DNA of 64,000 nucleotides from Plasmopara viticola (lineage: Eukaryota > Oomycota > Peronosporomycetes > Peronosporales > Peronosporaceae): positions 62,001 to 126,000 of the forward strand of contig MBPM02000043.1 of NCBI GenBank assembly GCA_001695595.3. Reading direction: 5' to 3'. The position numbers and the translations under genes were made by a program. Below are positions 26,301-36,955 of this stretch, piece after piece (position 1 is the first letter of the stretch; every line of letters begins with the position of its first letter). The notes beneath the pieces are model-generated. The model ran no database searches. It was given only the letters and a program-made list of their open reading frames with translations, and was not told where the DNA came from.

Positions 26301-27149
26301 TGGCGCGCGCTGATCATGCCCTCTGGTGGCAAGGAATTGATTCGAAAGTTTTGGTGGTGCTAGGTGACGGCAACGAACGAGGCGAGATCCAGACTAAGGC
26401 TGTAAAAGGACGACCCGACTTGATAGAAGAGCCGGTATACGCGTTGCGTAAAGTGTCTTGATCTGAAAGAGACTGTATGTACTGGAAATGTCAAAACTTT
26501 CAATTATTTTGATGACCGAAGAAGCACTACGTCTTACGATAAAGCATTACCCGATCGTGGTTCGTCTTCGTAAGACGAAAAAAAATATTTGAAGTTGGCC
26601 GTGTGGTTCCTTTAAAAAATAGTTTGATTTTGGAGGCTGACCATGATCTTAGTGCTTCAAACCACGATAGCATTTCGTAAATAATTAGAAATGGTGAGCC
26701 AGTGAGATAGCGGCGTGTCATGCAAACCTGCAAGTCCACGTAGCTTGTCAAAGTTGCTACCTATGTAATAGTTCAGCGATGTCCTGTTGCTAGTCCAAAT
26801 ATGAATCTTGCCGCTTAAAGTAGCATCGTTGGCTGTTTGAATGCCAATCATTTTGCGTGCTTCACAGATATTTAATAATCAGTCTTCAATTCGCCAATTT
26901 TATCAGAGAGCAACGTACAAGAGGGATATAAACTGCAAGCATTTGATCGTATGCTCAAATAAACTATTTAGAAATAGCTCGTATGTTGTGACGGCAGTAA
27001 ATGAAAAGCTGACAAATTGGAATGACTTTAAGTAATTCAATCGATAGCGCACCCTTCTATGTTTTAATTTACGGAAATCGATTGCCAAATAGCTGTCCAC
27101 GAGTAGCAGGATCATCAATCGCTGTTGAGCGAGTGTTGTTGACCAAGTT

Positions 27150-27410
27150 GTGCATATAAAAGTATGCTGCAGCAGATCTAATTTCAGAGCTAAATTGTAC
27201 TCAAAATCCCAAAGGGCTGAAAAAATTATGATGTTCCAAGAAGTGCTCGACCGCAAAAAGTGCATGCTTGCCATCACCAAGAAGGACACAGTCTTAGAAC
27301 TTACTAAACGGTGTGTTGAATTGGAGATTGGGTTTGACGACAGGTCCAACTGCGAAGCCCAAAAGAGAAGTATGCTCGTAATTTCGATAAGCGATCTCCC
27401 AAGTTCGTAG
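27150..27410 (+). pseudogene. Relic ORF shared by units A and B (copy B)
   Basis: This 86-codon run is homologous to 7,864-8,142 of unit A, with the same TKKDT and FDDRS segments. Readable + strand fragments continue to about 28,000 between isolated stops. It is probably a fragment of a larger decayed gene of unknown function. Confidence 0.25.
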
Positions 27411-29337
27411 TCAATTGTAAGTCTTACAAACATCGATGATTCAGGAACAAAAGGAACGATGACCGTCTTAACCATGTTGAATCGCAAAGAAAGTTCACTG
27501 ACGGCACAAGATTGTACTCATGTCAAAACGCTGCGCGCATAAAGGGGTATTGATAAATCCTGTAGCATCATTGGCAAAATTCAGGATGGGTTAGATTAAA
27601 CTACGGAATTTGTGGCGTAACAATGACTTGCAACCCATAGATAGCAAAGCAGACGCTTAATAAAGAGCATTAATGATCTAGGAGATAGTGAATTTCCCTA
27701 TCAAGCGCCAGCTTTTATACTGAAAAGTCCGAGCGTGAAAAATAAGAATACCTCAAACAAGAGTTCCAATAAAAAAGAGTCTGAACCCAGTGTTGGGAAG
27801 ACCAAATTCTCAATGTTGTGACACTTTATCGTGTGCTTGTCAGTCAACAGTATTGAAAGTTTAAGCAAAAACGGGGCAAATAATACCGGATGGGTCACGA
27901 GAGTTAGTCTTCCGACAATAATACTCAAAGCAATAAAAGTATCGTTGTGTATTGTGCGTGTCACGTCTCGGAATAAACTATAAAGCTTCTAGTTAGGCAG
28001 ATAAATCTACTTGAGACAATCAACCAAAGACTTGAGCCCCAACGTGGCATCTTAATTCATCAATGAATGTTAAAACCAATAGTTCGTAGGGTCCGAACAA
28101 GAGTTGTTCTTAAACAGCAAAGAAATATATAAATCCACGGCGTTTGAGATCTAGTCAACCGATCTATTTACCTGAGCTGCATGAACAAATTCCAGAACCT
28201 GAGTTTGACGAAACTTTACATATTCCGGAAGTAGTCCATCCGGGCCGGGATATTATCCATGGGCAGTGTGCTTAACAACAACAAAAAATAAGTATTATCC
28301 TTAAGCGGTGCGTCAAGCATAGCGGTGTGGCTTGAAGCCAGTCTTCAAAAGCCATGTTGCGTATTTTATGGAATTTTTTAGGTTTGGAGTGCTAATGAGA
28401 TCATAAAATTTAAATGAAATATGGTACCTCAAAACTGGCGGTGGGAAAATAGTATTGAGATGAGATCTTTAGACAACTTTAAAGGCGTGTTAGCTGACGA
28501 AATAAAAAGTTCAGTCGTGGACAAAAAAACTGTATTGAAGAATGATCACCAGACGTGGTATCTATGTAAAACATAAAACCGTTAAGATCAAGAATGGCCT
28601 TTAAAAAGTTCGATTGAGCTTGGCGGGACATGTCACGCTGATGCTGGTTGTAGTCACTAGGGTCTTACGTTTAATTCTTATAATCACGAGAAGCATAAAT
28701 GAGTTAATATAGCGGAGCGGTAGTCGCTCCTCAAGGCCGCAAATACTACCGTCAACAACAATCAATGTCCTTTCATTTGTGCTCGTCGCGAAAGCACATT
28801 AATTATAATTTGGGTCGAAGGACGCTGCAAGACGCTCAATAATGCGTAAAAGTTCTTCTTCGATAAAATTATACAGAAGCAGCCAGAGTTCACACAAAAA
28901 TTAAATCGATTCGGAGAAATACAATTAAACGGAGGAAGTTAAGTCGAAAGGGACATGATCGCAGAATTTCTACTTGTGTCTGCTTATTGATTCAGTCAAA
29001 CAAAACAAATTTGTCGTAAAAGTCAGCACTAACGCGGCATTACCCAACAACACATTAAGCCCGTATATTTGCGCAAATCCAAGCATTAAAGGCGCCAAAG
29101 ATCAATTAAGCCGAGGCTAATCATCCAACAAAAAAATCAGCGTGGCCGCAGATATAAAAGAACACATCAAGCTTTGTTTAGCTCAAATTGGGATCAATAG
29201 TCATATTGAATCACATGAGACAAAGTGCACAGAAAATTCGTGAAAATAGCTGGGCAGATTCGAGAAAGAAAGCAATTTGGTCTTCTGGGCGAACTGGGCA
29301 TTAAATCACACGAGAATAAATTCAAGTTTTACCCAAG

Positions 29338-29583
29338 TTGGCGAATATTAATTCTTTATTGAGGCGAGTCTGTAATGAGAGTTGTACTGTCGCAAACATT
29401 TTGAAATGGTGTGCCATAAGTATAATAGAGCTACACCATTACGGGCACAATACTCAAAAGAGGGTGATTAATATAGTGAAAACAGGCGTTTGTGTCCGCA
29501 CCATGAAGGAAGTAACTGTTATATTTAACAAATTGCTGACAAGAGATCTCGATTACTTGTGGACCGATGAGTTGGATAGTTAA
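29338..29583 (+). pseudogene. Relic ORF shared by units A and B (copy B)
   Basis: This 81-codon run is homologous to 10,133-10,345. It contains IELHHYGH, TQKRV and LLTRD segments. The function is unknown. Confidence 0.25.
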
Positions 29584-30206
29584 AAAAAAGTCTTAGTTGA
29601 ATCAAAAGCGCGGCTTACACATTCCATCAAAACTGCGTGGAACCACCTGAAAGGTCCACGATTTCTGTCTAGAAATGAAGGCAAAAAATCACAAATGCGC
29701 TCGCATCTGGCTTTAAAGATTGGACGGCTTTAACCAAACTTTCTGGAAATTCGGGAATTATCTCTTACTACAAAACGCCTTACTCAAAAATTAAAACGAA
29801 CACTCAATGGGTAGTATCAGAAAGAAGCTGTATCGCCTATATGGCAAGAAATAGGCGATATAGTCCGTTAAGATAAAAAATTGCAAGGGTAATGACAAAC
29901 AATACGTGCCATGTTATAAGTGCTTGTGAGCACAAACTGGGCCTTCTCGGCTTCCTTTAATTTAGATGCGCATGGCTAAAACGAAGATTAGCATTTTCTT
30001 TGCTTTGCCCGTAATCCGAAGTTTCTTGATGCATAACAGTTGAGCCATACTTGCACCAGGGAGAATATTTACAGCAAGACGACAAGCGCTGCGATAATTT
30101 GTCAAAGTAAACGGCCACAATATTTTCTAAGCCGATATTGTGGCCGTTAGCGTAAGACCCATGTAAGCTTTGACCGTAGCTGATTACTCAAGTGAAGGGC
30201 GGTCTA

Positions 30207-30434
30207 CTAAGCCAAATGAAAAGGAGTGTATGTACTCATGGTGTTTGCGACAATCCACATTGTTAATCGGAGTAGCTGGAGTTGATTTGGCGATATAGCT
30301 GGCGTGACAGCAACGACAAGAGTACTTTGAAGGCAAGCTTTGTCGGCTTTCTCACAAGGTAGTTCGAAATCGATCTGCCAAATGTTCATGCCATTGTATA
30401 CTACCTGAAAGATCGCTAGCACTTGCTGCGTCAT
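30207..30434 (-). pseudogene. Relic ORF on - strand shared by A and B (copy B)
   Basis: This 75-codon run is homologous to 10,938-11,141 and shares MNIWQID, ELPCE and SPNQLQLLR segments. A further acidic - strand reading continues upstream to about 30,680 with shifts. The function is unknown. Confidence 0.25.
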
Positions 30435-32088
30435 TCAATGCACCAACATCATACTGAAGCGCTGGAGTATCAACCAATTTAGCACCCGAACATACGTAAA
30501 AATTTATCTGATTATAAAGTGCTTTTGCATATCAAATAGCGCCCGGGCCTGTCTCATGTAAAGGAATTCCTTCATCCATAACTTCGTTAGCGCCAAAATC
30601 CGATAGACGGAATCAACGTCACTTGCATTGTAAACCATGCATGGTGGCAGATTCTTACACGACATCGAGACGTCAGGTATTAGAGTGGGGAAGCAAAAAT
30701 TTGAAGGGGTTCATTGACGCTTCGCACGAATGTGAAAAGACGCATGCAGGTGGCGCACAATGATATTTAAACCAATAAAAAAACGGTGCCCGCTACTTAA
30801 GCAGAAAGGTGGATCAAATCAACGAAGTGCGGAATAAAATAATAGTATCCGTTTCCCTATCAGAAAGGCGTACCAGATCAACGAAGTAGCGAGGGGCGTA
30901 TCCTAAAAAGCGTTTGAGTTTGGTATCAAACGCAATCAGCTCAAGGAGGCTAAGTTTAGATGCAGTGTCATATGCAGTGTCATAAGCAGAGCGCGTAAGT
31001 CGCATCCTACATTCTGGGTGAGCTTAAATTAAAGAGCCTCAGCGAGACGATAACGCTTGATAGCATGTGAAGAAAAATTCCACATGAGATGCAGCTCTGC
31101 TACACTAACCGGTGTTGAAGCCAGCTTTAGCGCATTGAGCTGCAAATTGTCAAAATTTCGAAGAGCGAGCTCAGACTCTCTCATCTCTAGCAACGAATCT
31201 CCTGGTAACTGACGAAAGCTACAGCGGAGGAACGTAAAGTGTGACATTACCATAACTGCAAACAACAGCCTACTAATGGAGAACTACCGTATTTGTCTGC
31301 AGTTAGAAATACAAGCTTGAAAAAATTTGTATCCGCGCAAAACAATGAGAGACAAAACTGTCAGATGTGTTGAGCGACATGTTTCGATGACACGACCAAA
31401 TACAATCACAGCTCTTTGCTTTGAACTACACAAAATGTAAGTCCATTCAATGTGGTTCTTTCAATCTCTCGACCAGACCACTTTAAGCAGTAGGTATCAG
31501 ACAACAACAGAGAACTAAGAAAACGAGGCGCGATGGGATGACAAATAGTTGAAGCTAAACTTACGACGACTAGTCATCGAAGATGAGAAGTCCAACGAGC
31601 TACAAAGGTGACGGTGGCAGGGGGTTTAAAAGCGAGCGCAGAGGAGACGACTGCAAAAAGTTAAGACCGCAGCGAGAGGCTTGCAGCGAAGAATAATGAA
31701 TAGGGAGAGCTTGTGCGGTGTCGCAAGTGTAGCCTTTTTCTGAGCAAGTGCGCAGTCGAAGGTTATTTGAAAAGTATGATGCATACTGGTATAAGCTCTT
31801 GACGAGAAGCCGACTTTTCACACAAAATCTCGGCTTTATATTTATACACATATATGCATATAATAACGATATACCATTTATTAATTATGGGTTGCATATA
31901 CTCTAGCATTCATCTAACACCAGCGTGCGTGCTGTCGTGTTTACTTAAATTTTGTTCTCCGTTTGCAATACTAGATCAGATACCAAGTATTGTAACAATT
32001 TCAAAAAGAAAAATTATACGTATCATGGCAGTGTCTCATCTTAGATTTTTGAAACAGGTTCACTTACAATAAAGAAGGAGAGCGTGTA

Positions 32089-32178
32089 TACACGATGGAA
32101 TATATGACTTTGGCGATTATTGTCGATGTTGCTTTGTTTATATCTTAATATACCATCGTGTACTTGTAATTTACAAGT
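32089..32178. repeat. Nested inverted repeat (copy B)
   Basis: This is the counterpart of 12,822-12,911. The outer 10-bp arms at 32,089-32,098 and 32,153-32,162 are perfect, while the inner arms have lost complementarity. Confidence 0.7.
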
Positions 32179-32955
32179 AGAAAAATCTCGCTTCCCACCA
32201 AAGATGCCTTCAAATCAGGTTATGCTCAATTATAGAGAGTGAGATTCACGCATAAAATTGTGGATTTTATTCGCTTCACTGTAATGTATGTTTCTAAGTG
32301 TAAAAACCTGGTTGGCGGCAGGTTAAATGGTAATTTAGTGTTTGTGCTAATATTGCTACATGTTGCTTGAGCAATGGTCAACAAATGCAATGAAATCAGA
32401 AGGCGAAATGAGCGCACCGATGTAGCTCGAATTTGCGTTGAAGGTTCGCCGCATCTTAGCGGAGCTAAATATATAACGTAAAACATTTCAACCAGGAAGG
32501 TGAACAAACAACGTTTGGTGCATAGTCTTGAGGAGTGGAATGTGAGCATGCCCATTATGAGCTTAATTTTTTGCGGGAGTGTCGGTTTGGGCTGCACAAT
32601 CGCGCAATTTGGTGCAACAACACGTAAATCCCGGTTGAATGAAATGCGGCGACACAAGCAAGCGTGATGTGCTCAATATAGGCTATAGCTGTAGCATGGT
32701 TGCCGTGTCTTTTACATTTGTGGACGTGCTCGTATTCTTCACAGAACGTCTTTTCGTGTCTAGCCTGATCATGAAGTAGTGTCAAACTCAAAGCAGCGTG
32801 TGATTTTCCTCATGATTTATCGTCTTTGTTGTAACAATAGAAATTTTCGAGCAGCTTTATGTACGTAGTATCACCCAAAATAACATATAACTTCTTAATG
32901 ATAAATCGCAGAAAACTATAAATTTGCAGCACATCCACAAATATATTACCATCAT

Positions 32956-32966
32956 ACCTAATGATA
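32956..32966. repeat. Left target-site duplication of SINE-like element 1
   Basis: The bases acctaatgata are repeated exactly at 33,289-33,299. Unit A has single, uninterrupted copies of this segment within its 42-bp tandem repeat. Confidence 0.85.
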
Positions 32967-33288
32967 TTTTCGGAAAAGGTTGGGGTGACGCCCTCCTTCC
33001 AAGCGCGGGGGCTAAATGCTCGCGCGCTTCGGGCAGGTGCTCTCGGGCATCTGCAGGTCTCTAACGAGTCTCACCCTCGACGCGACGTTCTCCAGCACCA
33101 GGGCGCCACCTGGGCTCTTACCAAGTCAGAAGTACACAAAATAATGGAAGACCCTCACGGCCTCGGTGCTGGCTGCACTGCCCGCCGAACGAGACCCGAC
33201 GTATGCTGACACCACTCTATGCCGTGGACTAGCCATAGAGCCTAGCACGTGCATAACCTGGCAACGCGATAACGTAATACAATACAAT
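32967..33288 (+). mobile_element. SINE-like short retroelement, copy 1
   Basis: This GC-rich element of about 320 bp sits inside AT-rich DNA. It is flanked by an 11-bp perfect duplication and ends in a short-repeat tail (taatacaatacaat). It is nearly identical to 60,641-60,939 but has 24 bp more near 33,035-33,058. The empty site in unit A (about 13,745-13,790) shows a precise gain. No protein is encoded, though a short ORF runs through it. Duplication, tail and size fit a SINE; clear pol III A and B boxes were not recognised. Confidence 0.8.
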
Positions 33289-33299
33289 ACCTAATGATA
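33289..33299. repeat. Right target-site duplication of SINE-like element 1
   Basis: This exact copy of 32,956-32,966 directly follows the short-repeat tail. Confidence 0.85.
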
Positions 33300-33852
33300 C
33301 AATCAGAATCCCAACAGCTACCGCGATGTCGCGTTTCACATGTAACTTATCTGACCGATCATCCCTCTAGTTGCAGGCAATAGTTTTTAGGACTTAGGCA
33401 GCTCCTTCAGCTGCCCCTACTAGTGCCTCGTCCTTCTACTCCAGCCCCTTGACTATAAGTGCTTATGGGAATATCATATGTGATACAACGTATTTCGGAC
33501 AATTCCATTGCTAGCAGTAAAGCCAGTCCCGACCAATCTCCTTGCCGCTTAAGACAGGATGTGTTTGTGTCTCTTCCGTCCATTATGGTTGTGTGATCAG
33601 TGCATCCACAAAACTAAGGATTAGCAGAATTTATCGCGTAGACATAAGCTGGACTTAAGCATTTAGCCAGCTGGTAGGTAAAGTTACAAATTCCCCCTAA
33701 TGATCAGAGTCAGTCCCGACCAGGCTAGTCCTTCAATGACTGGACAAGCGAAAGTGACCTCCGTGCTAGTAAAGATCGATTCACAGGCGCGAAGTATACT
33801 GGACCGGATAGTTTATGTAGTAAGCAATACGTAAGTTTGCCTTTTAATCAAT

Positions 33853-33870
33853 GCCACTTTCTCGTTTACC
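33853..33870 (+). promoter_or_regulatory. Degraded initiator/flanking element upstream of effector B
   Basis: This is the counterpart of 14,293-14,310. The gccacttt half is kept, but the flanking half reads ctcgtttacc instead of tcatttttcc, so it no longer fits CAWTTTNYY. It lies about 31-48 nt before the ATG at 33,901. Confidence 0.3.
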
Positions 33871-33900
33871 TTCAGCTGATCACTTTGTATGGCATACGTA

Positions 33901-35940
33901 ATGTCGGCCACTCGTCGTCCTCGACCGCCTCTGCACAATCTCCTCATCTTGTGGGCTGCCATACTAGTCGTATATTCAACGGCAGTGACCGCGACATTGA
34001 GCACCGTGGACTACCAATCCAAAGGACACTTTAAGAATTCAACTACACGCAATGTCCCTGACCGCAACGAGGAGAGGACGCAATTGCCTCGGGTAAAAAG
34101 CCTTGTTAAGCTCTTTAACAACTTCGACAACTTTTTGACGGGTAAATATCCCTTCAAAGCTTCGATGGTCGACGTATATCTCAGAAACACTGGTCTTGAC
34201 TTTCGAGCACGCGATTCTTTTATGAGCCAAGAATTTCGAAAAGCTGTCGACAAGATTCTCGTTTTACACTCTGGTGATCACGTACGTGCGCAAAAGGCAA
34301 TGTTTGAAGGACTGAAACGTGCGACTCGTGCGGAGGATCGAACAGGCATGTTTTTGGAGCTAGCTCGAACTATTGGGTCGTTCAAGCCCGTCGACACTAC
34401 TTCGACTCCATCAAGTCCAACGATTGCTAGAACAAAAAGTGTTGAGGGACATGTCGAAAGAGATGAGGCGCAAGAAAAACAAATGCGTTTCGTTCTTGGG
34501 CTTGAACCGCACCTCCTCAAATATTGGGTCAAACGTGAATTTACGTCTGGACATGTGTGGAAGGGCTTGAAGTTGGACGTCCGTAAGAGTGGGATATTCA
34601 GGAACCCAAGTTTTCGTGTGTACATCGACTATATTACTCATCTTGAACCGGACGAACTTGTTCGATACGACAAGGCACTGGAGGATGTGCGACATCCGTC
34701 CATAGTATACTCGTTAGAACCCATTCCTGATCTCGTCATAGCTCAGCAGCTTGTTAATGTAGGTGCACCAAATAGAGCGGACGTCGTTGCTACACGTCTA
34801 ATGGAGGCATTATTTCGCGACTGGGAGAAACGAGGAATGACTCACAGTAAGCTGTTTCATGAATTATTGCCATACTTTACTTTCGAGATAGAAAACCTCC
34901 TACAAGGACCGCTGAAGCTATGGATTGAGTATTTCGGCGGTATCGAGAATCCAGCGAGTTACAAAAGGATGTTATATACGATTATAGAAAGCGCAGAAAG
35001 AAATTCCCTGGTGGATAATCGTCATGACCTTGTGTTTCCGCTTTATATAGAGGATCGACTTTTAAGGATGAACAGCAATGTGATGAGAAACCGTATTCGA
35101 TTCCTTGATACAGCTGCAGAAGATTTGGCACACAGCTCCAAGCTTTTTATTCAAGAAGTATTAAGGTACATGAAACGCGATGGCGTGACGGTCGGTAGCA
35201 TGCTCCGTTATCTTGGGATCAGAGAACTCGAACACAAGGAACTTTTGGAGAATCCACGTTTGTGGACCTGGATGTCGTTCGTGATTGATAGTTACGGTGA
35301 TATAAGAAACTTTGAAAGCGCCGACCCGGAGGAACTTCGCATCATTGCTCTCGTTAAACGGGATGGTCACACCATGTTTGATCATTTGAAGGAACAACTG
35401 GATGAGGATGAACTTGTGACATTGGTTGAGGAGGCGATTGGCTGGGATCAACGGTTTTATTATCGTTTCGCTTCCAATCTTGCCAGCATGTGGGAATCGG
35501 CAGGCAAAACGTCTCATGACGTTTTTTCGCTTCTCGGGCTGCACGTTCCCGTCGAAACTTTACTTACGATGGATAAGTTTCCTCTCTGGTTTAATTTTGT
35601 CATTGAAACTTCACAGAATGAAGTCATAGCGACCTTAGAGATGCACCAGATACTAAAAGTGATGTATGACAAGGAATCGACTTTAAGGCCTGAGATACAA
35701 AGACCGAATTTCGATAAAGTGATCGAAAACGCAATGAGTGTGACAGTGGGTACTAGACCCAAGCTGTGCCAATGCATCAGTAAGTTGTGGGGCGTGAATC
35801 TGCTCGATGAAGGTTATGATGCTGTGCGCTACCACATTCATGAAGATTGGATGAGAGATGTTTTTGCCCATTACCTTTCGACTCATTTAGTCAACTATGG
35901 GGAGAAGCTTAGAGTCTTATTACCCGCAGGCTTTAGCTGA
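33901..35940 (+). CDS. EER-motif LWY-type secreted effector-like protein, intact (copy B)
   Basis: This encodes 679 residues in one uninterrupted exon. An in-frame ATG at 33,889 would add four residues; 33,901 is preferred because it matches the only start in copy A. There is a signal peptide at ~1-32 (LLILWAAILVV core), an EER at 57-59 and no canonical RxLR. It is followed by repeated helical LWY-like modules: ~207-245, 308-345, 423-465, ~540-572 (DVFSLLGL, then PLWFNFV) and a last Trp-containing segment at ~625-665. LWY modules form rod-like repeat effectors in Phytophthora and downy mildews that bind host proteins after secretion. The host target cannot be read from sequence. Protein identity to copy A is about 70 %, lower than the surrounding DNA identity, which suggests many amino-acid-changing substitutions. 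Confidence 0.85.
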   Translation: MSATRRPRPPLHNLLILWAAILVVYSTAVTATLSTVDYQSKGHFKNSTTRNVPDRNEERTQLPRVKSLVKLFNNFDNFLTGKYPFKASMVDVYLRNTGLDFRARDSFMSQEFRKAVDKILVLHSGDHVRAQKAMFEGLKRATRAEDRTGMFLELARTIGSFKPVDTTSTPSSPTIARTKSVEGHVERDEAQEKQMRFVLGLEPHLLKYWVKREFTSGHVWKGLKLDVRKSGIFRNPSFRVYIDYITHLEPDELVRYDKALEDVRHPSIVYSLEPIPDLVIAQQLVNVGAPNRADVVATRLMEALFRDWEKRGMTHSKLFHELLPYFTFEIENLLQGPLKLWIEYFGGIENPASYKRMLYTIIESAERNSLVDNRHDLVFPLYIEDRLLRMNSNVMRNRIRFLDTAAEDLAHSSKLFIQEVLRYMKRDGVTVGSMLRYLGIRELEHKELLENPRLWTWMSFVIDSYGDIRNFESADPEELRIIALVKRDGHTMFDHLKEQLDEDELVTLVEEAIGWDQRFYYRFASNLASMWESAGKTSHDVFSLLGLHVPVETLLTMDKFPLWFNFVIETSQNEVIATLEMHQILKVMYDKESTLRPEIQRPNFDKVIENAMSVTVGTRPKLCQCISKLWGVNLLDEGYDAVRYHIHEDWMRDVFAHYLSTHLVNYGEKLRVLLPAGFS

Positions 35941-35987
35941 TGCATAAAAGTTAATGGAAGTAGTTTATCTTTGTAAATGACCACAGT

Positions 35988-36955
35988 TTTTTTTTCAACC
36001 AATAATAAGAGAAAGCAATACCCAACCGGTACTCCTTTTTGTCAACTGCCGGTACTCCTTGTTTTTTTAAGAAATAAGTCTTTACTCACCTCTTCTCAAT
36101 ATCACTCTTTAAAACATCACTCTCCTCAATATCACTCTTCTCGTACTCTTCTTCTCGCGATGAACACGGGATTTCACCGACGATTACGATAATGAAATTC
36201 TCGCACATCGAAAGCGCCGAATGCCGCATCACATGCGATCCTGGACGGCAGTGACTTCAGTGGATGAACCTCCACTTGTGCTATCGCGTGGCCGACCATC
36301 TGGATCCACTCGGCGCCTACCTTCGCAGTTTGAGCATGTAGAGATGGCTGCTGATGCAGAGGCGCCATTGCTCCGCAGTGCAAAGTGTGCAGAGGGACTG
36401 GTCATAATACCAGAACATGTCGGCAACGAGCCCCACCTACAGCACCAGCGACTGTGCCATCTATCGCTATGCAAACATTTTTTTGTAATGCGTTTGACCC
36501 TTCTACTTCTCATTCATCTGAACTTTCCTTTAGCAGATTTCGACACTGTTAATGATATTTGAATAATAGTTATATTTTGTAAAATCACGTCGCCCAAAAC
36601 AATACATATATGTATATATATACCCAAGAGTCATGCAAATGCGTGTTCTTATAAAGGATAGGCGACGTAGAGAAAGGCGCATTTCGATAACTTGTTCAGT
36701 GCTGCTTTCATTGACATAAAAATATTGCTCTCTTTGACGGAATTGCTCCTTTTTTTTATTGGCTAAAAATAGGGGGAACCGGCAGTCTACGTAAAAGGGG
36801 TACCGGATGGGTATTGCTTTCTCGTTTTATTGGTTGAAAAAGCACTGCGTTCATTAACAAAGATAAACTGCTCCCATTGATAGAAAAACTAATCTCATTG
36901 GCTAAAATCAAGGGGTACTGGCAGTTTACCGGTACCGGCAGTTTAACGATTCCCA
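35988..36955 (-). mobile_element. Non-autonomous MULE fragment inserted in unit B (MULE-A)
   Basis: The right end (about 36,765-36,955) is a long terminal inverted repeat with a doubled aaactgccggtacc-type motif, and it matches the left end of the element at 46,013. The left end starts inside the inverted repeat, so the outermost ~100 bp are missing. The middle (36,400-36,520) matches the transposase N-terminal region of the other MULE in reverse orientation. Unit A has no such sequence: its aataatcgtg segment directly follows the post-effector sequence. It is therefore a later insertion. Confidence 0.75.

Larger units (their letters stand above)
19372..32900. other. Decayed, unassigned sequence of unit B
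   Basis: This is the counterpart of 1-13,700 and has no intact gene. Relic readings include 19,360-19,671, 19,701-19,904, 20,705-20,899, 20,986-21,192, 22,859-23,134, 23,147-23,350, 23,927-24,172, 24,391-24,663, 25,653-25,898, 26,279-26,461, 27,150-27,410 and 29,338-29,583 on the + strand, and 30,207-30,434 and 31,029-31,265 on the - strand. The longest open run, 26,903-27,487 on the - strand, is antisense to the better-conserved + strand relic. None was assigned to a family. Confidence 0.6.

Noticed and set aside
26903..27487. 194-codon - strand frame in unit B as a real gene
   Set aside because: Unit A has only part of it open, its composition is Ser/Leu-rich as expected for antisense of a charged + strand reading, and no family matches.
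32961..33209. 82-codon open frame through SINE-like copy 1 as a protein gene
   Set aside because: The frame starts in the flank and the body is a mobile repeat whose second copy breaks the frame.
36229..36513. Open frames in MULE-A on both strands as host genes
   Set aside because: They match the transposase N-terminal region of MULE-B in shifted frames and lie between its terminal repeats.
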